38,514 nucleotides of DNA, taken from an uncultured Saccharospirillaceae bacterium (GTDB taxonomy: Bacteria > Pseudomonadota > Gammaproteobacteria > Pseudomonadales > Natronospirillaceae). Of the stretch, positions 9,006 through 18,074 are shown one piece after another. A program made the position numbers and the translations under genes. Location: contig CAJXZL010000022.1 in the NCBI GenBank assembly GCA_913063165.1, positions 1 to 38,514 on the forward strand, read 5' to 3'. Position 1 is the first letter of the stretch. Each line of letters opens with the position of its first letter. The notes under the pieces were generated by a model. That model did no database searches and was not told where the DNA came from. It saw only the letters and a list, made by a program, of their open reading frames with translations.

Positions 9006-9478
9006 AAAGGATCCTTTTGTGCCAAATAGGCAGTGCGAATGTGGTCGTAGCGCGTGCGATTCTCGCCCATGTCGCCTTTGCCAATGCGACTCTGTGACCG
9101 CACATCAATGGTGCCAGATGCATTGGCCAACCATTCTACATCATCGTGAAACCGCATCCGTGGCGTCGTAAAAACCAAGTGCAGATACGTTGTGGTACGG
9201 GACTGAACCCTTACCTCACCATAGCTGCGAGCGGCCTGTTCTATCAGGTCAAAACTGTGTGCAATAGAATCGATAACGGGAAAGGCGGCAACGCGTTTAT
9301 TGGCTTGATCGGTCACCGATGCAATGCCGTTGGGTGTGTCGCGCAATGGCTGTAAATGGCCGTCGATAATGCCGAGGTCGTCAGGCAATTGATTGTTAGG
9401 GGTATAGACCCACATACCCCCGACCAATAGCGATAGGACAACACCTGAAATCACGATATAGTTCATATTCACATCCAT
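9002..9478 (-). CDS. DUF1499 family membrane-anchored protein
   Basis: A 158-aa protein with an N-terminal hydrophobic segment (about residues 6-24) and then a DUF1499 domain with the patterns RVAAFPVID, YLHLVFTTPRMRFHDDVEW and VRSQSRIGKGDMGENRTR. The family is widespread but has no established function; the anchor suggests a periplasm-facing domain. The ATG at 9478 has no clear Shine-Dalgarno. The ATG four codons later (9466) has a short GGA six bases upstream and gives MNYIVISG, so the true start is uncertain. The stop overlaps the start of the oxidoreductase by 4 nt, implying one transcript and a functional pairing. Confidence 0.85.
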   Translation of the reverse strand: MDVNMNYIVISGVVLSLLVGGMWVYTPNNQLPDDLGIIDGHLQPLRDTPNGIASVTDQANKRVAAFPVIDSIAHSFDLIEQAARSYGEVRVQSRTTTYLHLVFTTPRMRFHDDVEWLANASGTIDVRSQSRIGKGDMGENRTRYDHIRTAYLAQKDPL

Positions 9479-9498
9479 TGTTACGAACAGGGAAAGTT

Positions 9499-10392
9499 AT
9501 GACCGAGCAAGATCGAAAAGCCGTTATGATTGCTATGGTAGCAGTCTTATGTTGGTCAACGGTAGCAACGGCTTTCAAGTTGGCATTGGCAGAGCAATCA
9601 CTGTATCAGCTGTTATGGGTGGCCAATATCAGCACCCTCGCAATTTTGGGTGTGGTCTTGCTGGTAAAGGGACAGTTTCTGCAAGCCTTCAAAACCCTCA
9701 AACACCGCTTTGGTCTCATTCTGATACTGGGTCTGTTAAACCCAGTGGCCTATTATTGGGTACTCTTTCGTGCCTATGATTTGCTCCCAGCACAGGTCGC
9801 GCAACCGATTAATTATACCTGGGCTATCACCCTGTCGTTGTTGGCTGTCCCCTATCTGGGCCACCATTTTTCCAGACGCGATGCGCTGTCGATGGTCATC
9901 GCCTACAGTGGCGTGGTCTTTATCAGCTTTGGTGGGCAGGCCTCTGGGCAAACCGTCAGCCTACTGGGTATCGCTTTGGCGTTAGGCAGTACACTGCTGT
10001 GGGCGGCCTATTGGTTGCTAAACACCAAAGATAAGCGTGAACCAGTGCTGGCTATTTTTCAGAACTTTTTGGTGGCCTTGCCGTTTACTACCCTTATCTT
10101 TTATCAATTTGATGGCCACTTTCAGGCCAGCTGGCAAAGTATCCTCAGTGGCGTATACGTCGGCTTCTTTGAGATGGGCATAACCTTTGTGTTTTGGCTA
10201 ACGGCCATGCGGATGGCGAGCCGTGCCAGTATTGTCAGTAACCTGATTTTCATTTCACCCTTTGTCTCACTGATCCTCATCGCCACCATTTTAGACGAGA
10301 AGATCGGTGCATTGACAATTGTTGGCTTGGTGGCAATCGTGGTGGCACTGCTCTATCAAAATGCCGGCAAAAAGACGGCTGAAGCCCCATAG
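9499..10392 (+). CDS. EamA/DMT-superfamily permease
   Basis: A 297-aa inner-membrane protein with about ten hydrophobic segments in two EamA repeats (roughly 8-140 and 150-290). Family cues are the N-terminal CWSTVATAFKLAL segment, the PINYTWAITLSLL segment and the C-terminal SNLIFISPFVSLI stretch. Drug/metabolite transporters of this type export amino acids or other metabolites; no substrate can be read from sequence. The ATG at 9499 is preferred over an upstream TTG at 9478 because AGGGA lies 5 nt upstream. The gene is divergent from DUF1499, with 20 nt between their starts, so the promoters must overlap the coding ends. Confidence 0.88.
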   Translation: MTEQDRKAVMIAMVAVLCWSTVATAFKLALAEQSLYQLLWVANISTLAILGVVLLVKGQFLQAFKTLKHRFGLILILGLLNPVAYYWVLFRAYDLLPAQVAQPINYTWAITLSLLAVPYLGHHFSRRDALSMVIAYSGVVFISFGGQASGQTVSLLGIALALGSTLLWAAYWLLNTKDKREPVLAIFQNFLVALPFTTLIFYQFDGHFQASWQSILSGVYVGFFEMGITFVFWLTAMRMASRASIVSNLIFISPFVSLILIATILDEKIGALTIVGLVAIVVALLYQNAGKKTAEAP

Positions 10393-10434
10393 TCGTTGCA
10401 GGGTGTAGCCTCTAGCCAGTCCGAAAATCGCCGT

Positions 10435-10914
10435 TTATAGGTGTATGGGCTGGTCACTGACTACAATGCCGGTGTCATCTGCCACCATATAGTCTCCGGT
10501 ATTCACGGTAACGCCAGCGATACACAGCGGGATACCCTGCTCGCCCTGTCCTTTACGCGCCGTTTTTAGCGGTATGCTGTTCACAGCGCGAATACCCAGA
10601 GGCAAGGTCTTTAAGATTTCCACATCCCGTACGCAGCCATGAATGACCACACCAGCCCAACCGTGGCTGACAAAGTCAGCGGCAATCAGGTCACCCAATA
10701 ATGCTTTCTTTAACGAACCGCCACCATCCACCACCAATATTCTGCGGTTGCCCTGCTCAGCGCTCAGTGATTTAATGAAACTATTGTCTTCATAGCACTT
10801 CACCGTGATGACTTGGCCGCCAAAGTGCGAGATAGCGCCATAGGATTTGAAAATGGGTGCTAAAATACGGATGTCGTTCGGAAAGTCGTCACAGATATCG
10901 GGTGTGGTACGCAT
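10435..10914 (-). CDS. rraA: RraA-family protein (RNase E regulator or oxaloacid aldolase/decarboxylase)
   Basis: A 159-aa protein matching the RraA family, whose E. coli member binds RNase E and inhibits it. The central core GDLIAADFVSHGWAG leads to CVRDVEIL, with Gly74, Arg96 and Asp97 at the positions conserved in family members that act as class II oxaloacid aldolases or decarboxylases. The N-terminus (TTPDICDDF) is also typical. RNase E control and small-molecule catalysis cannot be separated from sequence. The length equals E. coli RraA (161 aa), which favours the regulator name. It is divergent from the RND exporter. Confidence 0.88.
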   Translation of the reverse strand: MRTTPDICDDFPNDIRILAPIFKSYGAISHFGGQVITVKCYEDNSFIKSLSAEQGNRRILVVDGGGSLKKALLGDLIAADFVSHGWAGVVIHGCVRDVEILKTLPLGIRAVNSIPLKTARKGQGEQGIPLCIAGVTVNTGDYMVADDTGIVVSDQPIHL

Positions 10915-10995
10915 CGCCTAGCTCCCATTGGGTTGATGATTTTTTTCTGTTTTTACATAGGTAACGCTCAATATAGCGAGCGTAGAGGGCACATC

Positions 10996-13470
10996 ATGAC
11001 AGGCTGGAAGCAGTTTTTACAACAGAACTTTGAACGCTTGGCTGATCGTATTTCACGTGGCCCTAAACCCTTTATGGGCGTGGTGGTGCTCACTACCCTG
11101 ATGCTGGCGATACAAATATTTTGGGTCACCTTTGATACCTCAACTGAAGGGTTTCTCCCGCCAGACGATCCAGCCATTGTGTCGCTAGAGCGCGCCCGTG
11201 ACCAATACGGTCGTGCTGAATTTGTCTTATTGACCATTGAAACCCAAGACATCTTTAATCTGCAATTTATTACCAAACTCCGTGATCTACACCAAGAATT
11301 AGAAGCCAACTTGCCCTACCTAGACTCGGTAGACAGCTTGATCAATGCCCGTGACACGCGTGGCACGGAAGACAGCCTCATCGTGGCTGATTTATTTTCG
11401 CCGTTCCCAACCGATGACCTCCAGTTACAGGCCATTCGCAATCGTGCGCTAGAAAATCCGCTGCTGCGCGGCATGTTGTTGTCTGCAGATGGCCGCTATA
11501 CCACGGTTATTGTTAGACCTGTTACCTATGACAGTGGCGGCTTAGCCGATTTGTCAGATTTGGACCTCGACAGTGACGCGGGTTTCGACATCAATATGGA
11601 TCCGTTAGACGATGCCATGGCGTTCGATCCCGCTGCATCGGTGCCGACTGCTGACAGATTACCCCTGCTCAGCACGGCGCAAGTGGGTGAGGTTGTGGCC
11701 ATTACCGAAGCCATCGTCGCCCGATACCAGTCGCCCGAATTTAAAATTTACATGGCCGGCATGCCAGTTATCCTAGAGCGGCTGATCGACACCATGGTCT
11801 GGGAAATGCTGACCTTTATGCCAATGGCCATCGTGGTGATTGTCATGATGCTGGGTGTGATGTTTCGCCGACGACTGGGCGTTCAAATTCCGATGATGGT
11901 GGTGGTCTTTACACTGCTCAGCACCATTGGCTTGTTTTGCGCACTGCGATTTCCCGTACAAATGCCGATGATGATCGTGCCGACCTTTATTCTGACGGTG
12001 ACGGTGGGTGCCGCGGTGCACTTCTTGTCGATATTCTTTCAGCGCTATGACGCGGGCGAAGCCAAAGCCGATGCCTTGCGGGCCACCATGGGGCTGACTG
12101 GCATACCGATCCTGTTGACCAGTTTGACTACCGCAGCCAGTTTGTTGTCTTTCGTGGGCACACCTATCGTTCCGTTGAGCCGATTGGGGTTGTTCTCAGC
12201 CATCGGTGTGATGATTGCCTTTGTGTATACCATGATCATGATTCCTGCCTTGCTGACCCATTTTGAATTTGATCGCAAAACTGCTACTGGGGTTCGCCGA
12301 GCCTGGATGGACCGTGTGATCGCAGGTGCTATGTTGGTCGCAACACGGTTCTCTCGAACGGTTTTGGTTGTGGCATTGGTGCTATTTGGTGTCAGTATTT
12401 GGGGTATGCAGCAGCTCAACTTCTCTCACAATCCGCTCAAGTGGTTACCCGAGGGTCTTGAAGCCCGTACTGCCGTGGAGGTTATTGACCGCAATATGGG
12501 TGGTTCAATCCCGGTTGAAATTGTCATTGATACCGGCGTTGAAAATGGCCTACATAATCCCTTGTTGCTGCAAAAAATAGATAAGTTAGCGACCTGGCTA
12601 GAAAACTATGACGACCCTAACTTTCAAGTAGCCAAAGTCAGCGGCTTGAATTCGGTCATCAAGGAAACGCACAAGGCCCTGAATGCGGGCAACCCCGATT
12701 TTTATACCATAGCCGACAGTGAGGCCGTCATCGCCAATGAACTGTTTATGTTTGAAAATGCCGGCGCAGAACAATTACAACCCTTGGTCGACAGCCAGTT
12801 TAGTCAAATGCGTTTGGCGGTGGTGATGCCGTGGATTGATACCATTTACTACCGTACCTTTATGACCGATATCCAGAGCAAATTTGATACCGAATTGGCA
12901 GGAATGGCCACTACTGAGATTACTGGCGTTGTGCCATTGCTGGGCACCACCTTATTTGGGGTGATTCAAACCGCCGTACAAAGTTATGCGATTGCCTTTG
13001 TGGTGATCACAATCATGATGATGCTGTTGTTGTCTAGCGTACGGATGGGCTTGTTGGCCATGATTCCCAATCTGTTGCCAATCCTATTGATGTTGGGCGC
13101 CATGCACGCACTTAACATTCCATTGGATATGTTCACCATTTTGGTGGCGTCTATTGCCATCGGTATTGCCGTGGATGACACCGTGCACTTTATGCACCAT
13201 TTTCAACATTACTTTGTCGAATATGGGGATGCCGAGAAGGCGATTGCGGAAACCCTACACACGTCAGGCCGCGCTATGATTACCACGTCTTTGGTACTGT
13301 GCTTTGGTTTTAGTCAGTTGATGTGGTCGTCAATGCTCAACATTACCAACTTTGGATTGTTGATCGTGATGACGGTTTCAATGGCCTTAATAGCCGATTT
13401 GATTCTGGCACCAGCCCTCATGATGGTGGTATACGGTAAGCGTAAAAACGCGAACGACACCCCATCCTGA
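10996..13470 (+). CDS. RND-superfamily (MMPL-type) predicted exporter
   Basis: An 824-aa inner-membrane protein with the MMPL/RND plan: one N-terminal membrane segment (about 27-45), a large periplasmic loop, a block of about five segments near 260-430, a second single segment near 440-460, another periplasmic loop and a last block near 650-815. Family cues include FLPPDDPAIVSLERARDQYG after the first segment and SIAIGIAVDDTVHFMHHF in the last block. The cargo is unknown; relatives export lipids or hydrophobic compounds. No membrane-fusion or outer-membrane partner is adjacent. The ATG at 10996 follows AGAGGG at 6 nt and is chosen over an upstream ATG at 10933 that has no ribosome-binding site. 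Confidence 0.88.
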   Translation: MTGWKQFLQQNFERLADRISRGPKPFMGVVVLTTLMLAIQIFWVTFDTSTEGFLPPDDPAIVSLERARDQYGRAEFVLLTIETQDIFNLQFITKLRDLHQELEANLPYLDSVDSLINARDTRGTEDSLIVADLFSPFPTDDLQLQAIRNRALENPLLRGMLLSADGRYTTVIVRPVTYDSGGLADLSDLDLDSDAGFDINMDPLDDAMAFDPAASVPTADRLPLLSTAQVGEVVAITEAIVARYQSPEFKIYMAGMPVILERLIDTMVWEMLTFMPMAIVVIVMMLGVMFRRRLGVQIPMMVVVFTLLSTIGLFCALRFPVQMPMMIVPTFILTVTVGAAVHFLSIFFQRYDAGEAKADALRATMGLTGIPILLTSLTTAASLLSFVGTPIVPLSRLGLFSAIGVMIAFVYTMIMIPALLTHFEFDRKTATGVRRAWMDRVIAGAMLVATRFSRTVLVVALVLFGVSIWGMQQLNFSHNPLKWLPEGLEARTAVEVIDRNMGGSIPVEIVIDTGVENGLHNPLLLQKIDKLATWLENYDDPNFQVAKVSGLNSVIKETHKALNAGNPDFYTIADSEAVIANELFMFENAGAEQLQPLVDSQFSQMRLAVVMPWIDTIYYRTFMTDIQSKFDTELAGMATTEITGVVPLLGTTLFGVIQTAVQSYAIAFVVITIMMMLLLSSVRMGLLAMIPNLLPILLMLGAMHALNIPLDMFTILVASIAIGIAVDDTVHFMHHFQHYFVEYGDAEKAIAETLHTSGRAMITTSLVLCFGFSQLMWSSMLNITNFGLLIVMTVSMALIADLILAPALMMVVYGKRKNANDTPS

Positions 13471-13489
13471 GTCCGGAATATCAGTCGCG

Positions 13490-14311
13490 TTAGAACGATG
13501 CCGACGGCAGTGAAAAGGCCGTCTGCAAATCCAATAGCTGGGCATCGCTCAAGCCGTCTGGCTCAAAACCGCTCGCCAAACATCCGAGATAGAGTCTGGC
13601 ACCCTTGTTTGCCACATCAATCAAATCAAACGCAGCCAATGCATCCGTGCCCATAGCCACTGCGCCATGTTTTTCCCACATCGCCACATCAGCGGTTTGC
13701 AATGCAGTTACCGTAGCGTCGGACAGCGCCACTGAGCCGGAACGCAAATAGGGGACCAAACGAACCCCACGCGGTACAAAGGCCCGTACTTCTGGCAGCA
13801 TTTTCCAACAGGCGAGGTTAAAGGCGGTGGCGTCTTTGCCTAGCAGCGGGTGGTGACTTAGCATGATCAATTCATGGGGATGGGTATGGACAACACAGCG
13901 GTCACTGCTGCCACGCTGCCGCGCATCCAGTAACAATTTGATATGAGACAGCAGTTCAGAGGTTGGCTTGTAATCTTCACGGCCACGACCGCCCCACAGC
14001 ACCTGATAGCCCTGAGCTTGGTCATCAATGCGAATGATGCAGCCCGCTTGGTCTGGGCGGACCAAATCGCGCATCCGTTCACCAGACCCTTTCATGAAAT
14101 AGCAGTGTCCCGCAGCAGCAAGAGGCAACTTGGCTACGCGCTGTACGGTGGCGGTGGATGTTGGCAGCGATGGCAATACATCCGTGAGGTCGATCGACAA
14201 ATTACCGCCATTGCGCTCAGCCCATTCGCGTTGCCACAAAAACTGTCCCACTTCAGTAGCCTTGGCGATTGCATCCAGCGCAGCGTCATTTAATGTCAGT
14301 AAGGGTGTCAT
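13490..14311 (-). CDS. Class II aldolase, RhaD-like; probable 5-methylthio/5-deoxyribulose-1-phosphate aldolase
   Basis: A 273-aa zinc-dependent class II aldolase that resembles rhamnulose-1-phosphate aldolase RhaD (274 aa) more than FucA or the dehydratase MtnB. Shared features are ERNGGNLS (32-39), GSGERMRD, GYQVLWG, the catalytic glutamate in PTSEL (Glu119), and zinc ligands His142 and His144 (VVHTHPHE) plus His215 (WEKHGAV). Enzymes of this fold cleave ketose-1-phosphates to dihydroxyacetone phosphate and an aldehyde. It lies 11 nt after mtnA, and no rhamnose isomerase, kinase or transporter is nearby. I therefore infer that its substrate is the MtnA product (5-methylthioribulose-1-P) or 5-deoxyribulose-1-P, as in the DHAP shunt. 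Family is certain, substrate is inference. Confidence 0.8.
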   Translation of the reverse strand: MTPLLTLNDAALDAIAKATEVGQFLWQREWAERNGGNLSIDLTDVLPSLPTSTATVQRVAKLPLAAAGHCYFMKGSGERMRDLVRPDQAGCIIRIDDQAQGYQVLWGGRGREDYKPTSELLSHIKLLLDARQRGSSDRCVVHTHPHELIMLSHHPLLGKDATAFNLACWKMLPEVRAFVPRGVRLVPYLRSGSVALSDATVTALQTADVAMWEKHGAVAMGTDALAAFDLIDVANKGARLYLGCLASGFEPDGLSDAQLLDLQTAFSLPSASF

Positions 14312-14322
14312 GTGAAGGTGTC

Positions 14323-15378
14323 CTAGTTGCCGAACAGCTGTTGTAGGCCAGTGTCAAACGGCGGTAATAACAAACCTTGGTCGGTTATAAACCCGGTGAT
14401 TAAGGCCGCGGGCGTAACGTCAAAAGCAGGATTACGCACCTTGATGTTGGCCGGTGCAATCCTATGGCCATAGAGACCAGTGACTTCATCGGCTTCCCGT
14501 TCTTCGATGACGATATCGGCGCCACAGGCCGTGTTTAAATCGACTGTTGAACTGGGGAAGGCCACATAAAACGGAATGCCAAAATGGCGGGCATTGATGG
14601 CGACCGATAGGGTGCCGATTTTGTTAGCGATATCGCCATTGGCTGCGACGCGGTCGGTGCCCACTATCACCATATCAATGAGACCCTGAGACATGAGGTG
14701 TGCCGCCATATTATCGGTTTGCAGGGTGACATCGATGCCGGCTTGTTGCAGCTCCCAACTGGTTAAACGCGCACCCTGTAACAGCGGACGGGTTTCATCA
14801 GCATAGGCGCGAAAGGCGATGCCCTGTTGGTGTGCCACATACAGCGGCGCGGTGGCGGTACCCAGTCCCGTGGTAGCCAAGGCACCCGCATTGCAATGGG
14901 TCAAAATACCCATACCCGATCGAATGAGGGGCAAGCCGGCCTGTCCAATACGCAAGCACTGGGCTTGGTCATCGGCATGAATGGCTGTCGCACAGGCCAG
15001 TAATCTGTCAAATAACACCTGATTGGCGGTTGATGCTGCCACCTGATCGGCTGCCGCCATCATGCGGTCTAATGCCCACTGTAAATTCACAGCGGTTGGG
15101 CGCGAGGCCGTTAAATAAGCAGCTTGGTCTTGTATCTGCCGTCGTAGCTGCGCTGAAGACTCGTCCATAAAGGGCCTGATCGCCACGCAAAGTCCATAGG
15201 CTGCCGCAACGCCAATTGCTGGTGCACCACGCACCATCAAGGTCTGAATGGCCTGCCAGACCGCCTGCGCGGTATCTAATGGCACTTCCTTCACATCACC
15301 TGGCAGCAGGGTTTGGTCGATAATCCATAGGCGGCCATCGGTCCAACGAACGGTTTCAGGCAAAGAGAGTGGGGGCAT
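14323..15378 (-). CDS. mtnA: S-methyl-5-thioribose-1-phosphate isomerase
   Basis: Converts 5-methylthioribose-1-phosphate to the ribulose form in methionine salvage; homologues also isomerise 5-deoxyribose-1-phosphate. The 351 aa include RGAPAIG (50-56), the catalytic cysteine in ILTHCNAGALATTGLGTA (Cys162), and the catalytic aspartate in GTDRVAANGDIANKIG (Asp242), matching the Bacillus subtilis residues Cys160 and Asp240. The ATG at 15378 is chosen over an upstream start at 15429 because AAGG lies 7 nt before it and the N-terminus MPPLSLPETVRW fits the family. It sits 16 nt after a thioesterase gene and 11 nt before a class II aldolase. No mtnB, mtnC or mtnD is present here, arguing against the full methionine salvage cycle at this locus. 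Confidence 0.95.
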   Translation of the reverse strand: MPPLSLPETVRWTDGRLWIIDQTLLPGDVKEVPLDTAQAVWQAIQTLMVRGAPAIGVAAAYGLCVAIRPFMDESSAQLRRQIQDQAAYLTASRPTAVNLQWALDRMMAAADQVAASTANQVLFDRLLACATAIHADDQAQCLRIGQAGLPLIRSGMGILTHCNAGALATTGLGTATAPLYVAHQQGIAFRAYADETRPLLQGARLTSWELQQAGIDVTLQTDNMAAHLMSQGLIDMVIVGTDRVAANGDIANKIGTLSVAINARHFGIPFYVAFPSSTVDLNTACGADIVIEEREADEVTGLYGHRIAPANIKVRNPAFDVTPAALITGFITDQGLLLPPFDTGLQQLFGN

Positions 15379-15394
15379 TGATAGACCTTGTTGG

Positions 15395-15850
15395 CTATTG
15401 GATTGGGTCTGCAGAACGCAGGGCTTCAAGTTCGGTCAGCAGGTCGCCGGTAATCATGACTTTTTTGCCAGTGGCATAGTTGATTACCGTGGTGCGGCTG
15501 GTGGCTAACGTGGTAATGGCATCCTGAGCTGTGCTGTAAATGGCGTAGTCTTGCAAAAAGGTACTGTCGCTGATGGTGGTCACGCGGCTGCCAATCTTGA
15601 TGGTGTCGGGAAAGCTGACCGCCCGTCGATACCGACAACTCTGCTCAGCCAGAATAGGGCCAATGCCTTGCGTGCGTTTGGATTCCATTAAAGACGTTTT
15701 GTTAAACAGCGCGATACGCGAACTCTCAAAATACCGGAAGTAAGCGACATTGTTCACATGATGAAAGGCATCCATTTCACCCCACTGCACGGGCAATTCG
15801 ATAATGCAGGGATAATCGGCTAGGAACTGTTCGTAGGTGGCAGAGTGCAT
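15395..15850 (-). CDS. Hotdog-fold acyl-CoA thioesterase (4HBT, YbgC/FadM-like)
   Basis: A 151-aa single hotdog domain. The 4HBT active-site pattern is WGEMDAFHHVNNVAYFRYFE (about 23-42), where the aspartate of GEMD is the expected catalytic residue, followed by the hotdog strand VSFPDTIKIGSRV. The protein should hydrolyse acyl-CoA thioesters in the cytoplasm; the chain specificity cannot be told. It is 12 nt after thiQ and 16 nt before mtnA on the same strand, so it is probably part of the same transcript. No obvious role in thiamine or methylthioribose metabolism follows from the family. Confidence 0.88.
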   Translation of the reverse strand: MHSATYEQFLADYPCIIELPVQWGEMDAFHHVNNVAYFRYFESSRIALFNKTSLMESKRTQGIGPILAEQSCRYRRAVSFPDTIKIGSRVTTISDSTFLQDYAIYSTAQDAITTLATSRTTVINYATGKKVMITGDLLTELEALRSADPIQ

Positions 15851-15862
15851 GGTATCGTCCTA

Positions 15863-16519
15863 TCAATTCTGGGCTGTGTTGGCCGTTGCTGTGCTGGCAT
15901 GATCGTTTAATCGGACCAGGGTTTCCCTGACATCTGTCATCTGTGATTGGATCAGTGCGTCATCATCCGCATTGTGACTGACCAATAATAACGTCTTGTT
16001 GCGCGCCGTTACCTGCTCAATGACCCATGAAATGGTTTGAAATCGTGTGGCAGGGTCCAATTCCCTAAAGGGCTCGTCCAATAACACCACAGGCTCCGGG
16101 CGCAACAGCGCTGTGATCAATCCCACCCGTTGGCGTTGTCCGCCAGACAAATTCGCAGGGTATTGGTCCTGTTGTTCTGACACCCCTAAGGCCTCTAGTG
16201 CTGCCACACGTTCAGACAGGGGCAATTGCGGTAACGCCAAGGCCACATTGCGGGCCACGGTGAGGTGGTCAAATAAATTGTGGCTTTGAAATAGGGTGGT
16301 CATCGGACGCTGTTCTGGTAGCAAATCAACCAGCGATTGCCCGTCCCACGTCACCTCGCCCGCTGCAATGGTCAGAAAGCCGCCCAGCGCATCGAGTAGG
16401 GTGGACTTGCCTTCGCCGCTGGGACCCTTAATGATCAGAGCGCCCCCAGTGGGCACCACAAAATCATAATGAAAGCGGTGGGGTGGACGATCGACGACAA
16501 GATTAGCGACGGTTAGCAT
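15863..16519 (-). CDS. thiQ: Thiamine ABC transporter ATP-binding protein
   Basis: ATPase subunit of the thiamine/TPP importer, peripheral to the inner membrane. The 218 aa carry Walker A GPSGEGKST (32-40), a Q-loop LFQSHNLFDHLTV, the signature LSGGQRQR (124-131), Walker B VVLLDEP (144-150) and the switch histidine in LLLVSHN. E. coli ThiQ is 232 aa with the same LFQ-NLF-HLTV segment. The gene overlaps the 3' end of thiP by 17 nt, so translation is coupled. The glutamate in Walker A (SGEGKS instead of SGAGKS or SGCGKS) is uncommon but lies at a variable position. Confidence 0.95.
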   Translation of the reverse strand: MLTVANLVVDRPPHRFHYDFVVPTGGALIIKGPSGEGKSTLLDALGGFLTIAAGEVTWDGQSLVDLLPEQRPMTTLFQSHNLFDHLTVARNVALALPQLPLSERVAALEALGVSEQQDQYPANLSGGQRQRVGLITALLRPEPVVLLDEPFRELDPATRFQTISWVIEQVTARNKTLLLVSHNADDDALIQSQMTDVRETLVRLNDHASTATANTAQN

Positions 16520-18074
16520 GACGGGGTTCCATCCAGTAAATTAACAAGCTGCTCAGCAGCAATAACATTAAGGCAGCCTGTGCGGCTTGGTCCAGACGAT
16601 AGCTGCCCGCTAACCGATAGATATACCAGGTGAGGGTTGGCTGATCGGACTGTCCAAACAGGGCAAACAGCGGCACATCACCCAGGGCCAACACCAGTGC
16701 CAAGGCGAACAATGGCTTGAGTGTCGGGACAATAAAGGTCCATTCGATGAAGAATCGATGCCACAGATTCGGACGCCAGTTACCGAGCAACCGGTGGTGT
16801 TGTTGGTCCCACAGCACCAGTAGTGGTTTGAGCTGTAATACCACAAAGGGCACCAATACCAAGGCATTTAACGTGACCAACAACGGTATGCTGGCGCGGT
16901 TGATGTCGATGCGAGACACCCAAAACGCGAACCAACCGACACCAATGACCAAGGTTGGTATCACCATGTGGTGCAGGGCTAACCATTCTGCCCATAAAGC
17001 GATACGGGCATGGGTGCCTTGGAAATGCCGTGCTGGCCACAGCATCAACCAACCCAGTGGCACCGCAACAAGGGCAGCACTGACAGCGATCAATAACGAT
17101 TGTCCGGTCGCAGCGAGTAATGGTATGCCCTGCAATTGGGTGCCATGGGAGAGCGCCTTGATCATTACCGCCACAATGGGCAACAACAAAAAGACCCAAG
17201 CCACGGCATAGACCAATCGGTGTCCCAGTGCATTGGCTACAGACACTGCCAAACCGGTGGGACGATGCTGCACTGCGATGCGAAACAGTGACGACTTGCC
17301 GCTGTAGCCTGCAGCCAACAGCACCGATCCCGCAATCACTGCCTGTACGACGCTGAGCAACAAGGCTTCTGACAAGTTGAAGTCATATTTTAAGGCTTGG
17401 TAAATCGCCAACTCTAGGGTGGTGCTTTTGGGGCCTCCGCCGAGGGTTAATACCACCGCAAAACTGTTGAAGCACAGCACAAAAATAAAGGCGGCCAATA
17501 AGCCCACATGGGGTTTTATCGCAGGCCATTCGATGTGTGACCAGCGTTGCCATCCGGTCAGTCGGTGTTGTTGTGACAACCGCCAACTGTCCTGTGGCAC
17601 ACTTTGCAGCGCTTGATACAGCACCCGAACCGCCAGCGGCATATTCAAATATACATGGGCCAACAGGATGCCTTGTAAACCAAACAGTGACCAGGGCCGT
17701 GGATCACCAAAGTTCAACCAACCATTGGCGCCCAGTAAAATCATCAAGCCTGTAATCAGCACAAAACTGGGCATGACAAATGCCAGAGCGGTCAGTGTCA
17801 TAAACCAACGCCGACCGAATAACTGGGGCATAAAAGTCAAAGCGCGCGCGACGGGTAGCGCCAACAGCAGCGCCAAAACACAGCTCAGGGCTGCTTGTTT
17901 CAGAGAAAAGGTGAGGGTGCTAACAAAATAGGGATCCGTAAAAAATCCGAGGTCAAAACTTTCTCGACGCGCAGACAACAGGCCCCACACCGCAATGGTG
18001 GAGGCCAGCACTGCGGGAAGCAGTGTTAGCCAAGGAATTACTGCGCGACGGCTGAACGCCATGCCCGTATCCAA
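16503..18074 (-). CDS. thiP: Thiamine ABC transporter permease
   Basis: A 523-aa inner-membrane permease with two fused BPD_transp domains, each of about six membrane segments (roughly 10-270 and 285-515), as in E. coli ThiP (536 aa). Characteristic stretches are PYFVSTLTFSLKQAALSC, then ALPVARAL, and in the first cytoplasmic EAA-type loop the segment WRLSQQHRLTGWQRW. Two starts are possible: ATG at 18074 (MDTGMAF) or ATG at 18062 (MAFSRR). The second fits the family N-terminus equally well. Either way the start lies inside the 3' end of thiB, so the genes are translationally coupled. Confidence 0.94.
   Translation of the reverse strand: MDTGMAFSRRAVIPWLTLLPAVLASTIAVWGLLSARRESFDLGFFTDPYFVSTLTFSLKQAALSCVLALLLALPVARALTFMPQLFGRRWFMTLTALAFVMPSFVLITGLMILLGANGWLNFGDPRPWSLFGLQGILLAHVYLNMPLAVRVLYQALQSVPQDSWRLSQQHRLTGWQRWSHIEWPAIKPHVGLLAAFIFVLCFNSFAVVLTLGGGPKSTTLELAIYQALKYDFNLSEALLLSVVQAVIAGSVLLAAGYSGKSSLFRIAVQHRPTGLAVSVANALGHRLVYAVAWVFLLLPIVAVMIKALSHGTQLQGIPLLAATGQSLLIAVSAALVAVPLGWLMLWPARHFQGTHARIALWAEWLALHHMVIPTLVIGVGWFAFWVSRIDINRASIPLLVTLNALVLVPFVVLQLKPLLVLWDQQHHRLLGNWRPNLWHRFFIEWTFIVPTLKPLFALALVLALGDVPLFALFGQSDQPTLTWYIYRLAGSYRLDQAAQAALMLLLLSSLLIYWMEPRHANRR

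Noticed and set aside
11773-12021. Histidine-rich minus-strand frame
   Set aside because: It mirrors valine, methionine and isoleucine codons of a membrane segment in the RND exporter, a common artefact.
14323-15378. mtnA as eIF-2B-like or part of a complete methionine salvage operon
   Set aside because: The catalytic Cys and Asp are conserved, making it a true isomerase, and no mtnB, mtnC or mtnD is in the window.
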